A program made the position numbers and the translations under genes. From Novosphingobium sp. (GTDB lineage Bacteria > Pseudomonadota > Alphaproteobacteria > Sphingomonadales > Sphingomonadaceae): DNA of 12,944 nucleotides. The stretch spans positions 1 to 12,944 of the forward strand of contig JAQVEQ010000070.1 in NCBI GenBank assembly GCA_028697875.1, in the 5' to 3' direction. Under the pieces are notes generated by a model, which saw only the letters and a program-made list of their open reading frames with translations, searched no databases and was not told the origin of the DNA. Shown piece after piece: positions 12,061 through 12,944 of the stretch (position 1 is the first letter of the stretch; each line of letters begins with the position of its first letter).

Positions 12061-12944
12061 ATGGCCATTACCCGCCTGCTGATTGCCAATCGCGGCGAAA
12101 TCGCGCTGCGAATCCACCGTGCCGCCCATGAAATGGGGATCGAAACGGTGGCGGTCCATTCGACTGCCGATGCCGATGCGATGCACGTCCGCCTGGCGGA
12201 CAGCGCCGTGTGCATCGGCCCGCCGCCCGCGGCCGACAGCTATCTGAACATCGCGGCGATCATTTCCGCCGCCGAAATCAGCCACGCCGACGCGATCCAT
12301 CCGGGCTACGGCTTCCTTTCGGAAAACGCCAAGTTCGCCGAAATCGTCGAAGCCCACGACATCGCCTGGATCGGGCCCAAACCGGAACACATCCGCACCA
12401 TGGGCGACAAGGTCGAGGCCAAGCGCACTGCCGGCGCGCTCGGCCTGCCGCTGGTCCCCGGATCGGACGGCGCGGTCGAAACGATGGAAGAGGCGAAGAA
12501 AGTCGCCGCCGAAATCGGCTACCCCGTACTGGTCAAGGCCGCTTCGGGCGGCGGCGGCCGGGGCATGAAAGTGATCCCCGACGAAGCCAGCCTCGAAAGC
12601 CTGGTCAGCCAGGCCAAGAGCGAAGCCAAGTCCGCTTTCGGCGATGACACCGTCTATATCGAGAAATACCTCGGCAACCCGCGCCACATCGAGTTCCAGG
12701 TGTTCGGCGACGGCAAGGGCAACGCCATCCACCTGGGCGAACGCGACTGCTCGCTCCAGCGGCGCCACCAGAAGGTGCTGGAAGAAGCCCCCTCGCCCGT
12801 CATTTCCGCCGAAGAGCGCGAACGGATGGGCGGCATCGTCGCCAAGGCCATGGCCGACATGGGCTATCGCGGCGCGGGCACGATCGAGTTCCTGTGGGAA
12901 AACGGCGAGTTCTATTTCATCGAAATGAACACCCGCCTGCAGGT
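12061..12944 (+). CDS. accC: Biotin carboxylase subunit of acetyl-CoA carboxylase (3' end outside window)
   Basis: The first 294 residues of biotin carboxylase are present; the family is about 450 long, so the last third lies beyond the right edge. The enzyme uses ATP and bicarbonate to carboxylate biotin on AccB. Seen are the N-terminal LLIANRGEIALRI, DAIHPGYGFLSENA, ATP-binding K117 and K159, the glycine loop GGGGRGMK (163-170), EKYLGNPRHIEFQV, LGERDCSLQRRHQK, and the metal and active-site residues E276, E288, N290 and R292 (FIEMNTRLQ). These positions agree with E. coli numbering, so there is no insertion or deletion so far. The ATG is 16 bases after the accB stop, and the two subunits are probably made in a coupled fashion. 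Confidence 0.97.
   Translation, partial: MAITRLLIANRGEIALRIHRAAHEMGIETVAVHSTADADAMHVRLADSAVCIGPPPAADSYLNIAAIISAAEISHADAIHPGYGFLSENAKFAEIVEAHDIAWIGPKPEHIRTMGDKVEAKRTAGALGLPLVPGSDGAVETMEEAKKVAAEIGYPVLVKAASGGGGRGMKVIPDEASLESLVSQAKSEAKSAFGDDTVYIEKYLGNPRHIEFQVFGDGKGNAIHLGERDCSLQRRHQKVLEEAPSPVISAEERERMGGIVAKAMADMGYRGAGTIEFLWENGEFYFIEMNTRLQ

Noticed and set aside
1..12944. Mobile element, CRISPR array, toxin-antitoxin or complete prophage
   Set aside because: No transposase, integrase, terminal inverted repeats, regular short repeats or structural phage genes were seen. The holin alone does not make a prophage.

Overview
The window comes from a GC-rich alphaproteobacterial chromosome, most likely a member of Sphingomonadales (Erythrobacteraceae/Novosphingobium type). 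The protein style, the strong G/C third-position bias (which opens long false frames opposite real genes), the DUF6456 gene and the GTA-type 3TM holin all point that way. The taxon is inferred, since no rRNA gene is present. No transposon, integrase, CRISPR array or complete prophage is visible.

Layout from left to right. (1) Minus strand, 1-1439: a small secreted PepSY protein, an OmpR-type response regulator and the start of its sensor histidine kinase, which runs off the left edge. (2) Minus strand, 1505-2218: a secreted SIMPL (DUF541) protein with a candidate EcfG-type stress promoter. (3) Plus strand, 2334-4687: the ABC-F ATPase Uup, overlapping by 4 bases with a [4Fe-4S]-type uracil-DNA glycosylase family protein. 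(4) 4680-5824: a DUF6456 protein (minus) divergent from an XRE-type regulator (plus). The regulator carries a run of nine Gs and is coupled by a GTGA overlap to a GT4 glycosyltransferase (5821-7014). (5) Minus strand, 7033-9970: the yajC-secD-secF protein-export operon, separated from the glycosyltransferase by a perfect 10-bp hairpin. (6) Plus strand, 10168-12944: tRNA-Pro(GGG) with a clear sigma-70-like promoter, a lone GTA-type holin, aroQ, accB and the first 294 codons of accC.

Most of this is core housekeeping: export, fatty acid synthesis, the shikimate pathway, translation and DNA repair. The most unusual signal is a 13-bp dyad, AACC-N5-GGTT. It occurs exactly twice with that spacing in my reading of the window, and both copies are intergenic. 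One lies between the divergent DUF6456 and XRE genes (5222-5234), the other just upstream of the GTA-type holin (10458-10470). In the same orientation the two match at 12 of 13 positions. This suggests that the XRE/DUF6456 pair and the lytic holin share one regulatory circuit although they lie 5 kb apart. The nine-G tract in the XRE gene adds a possible stochastic switch. Both points are hypotheses drawn from the sequence.
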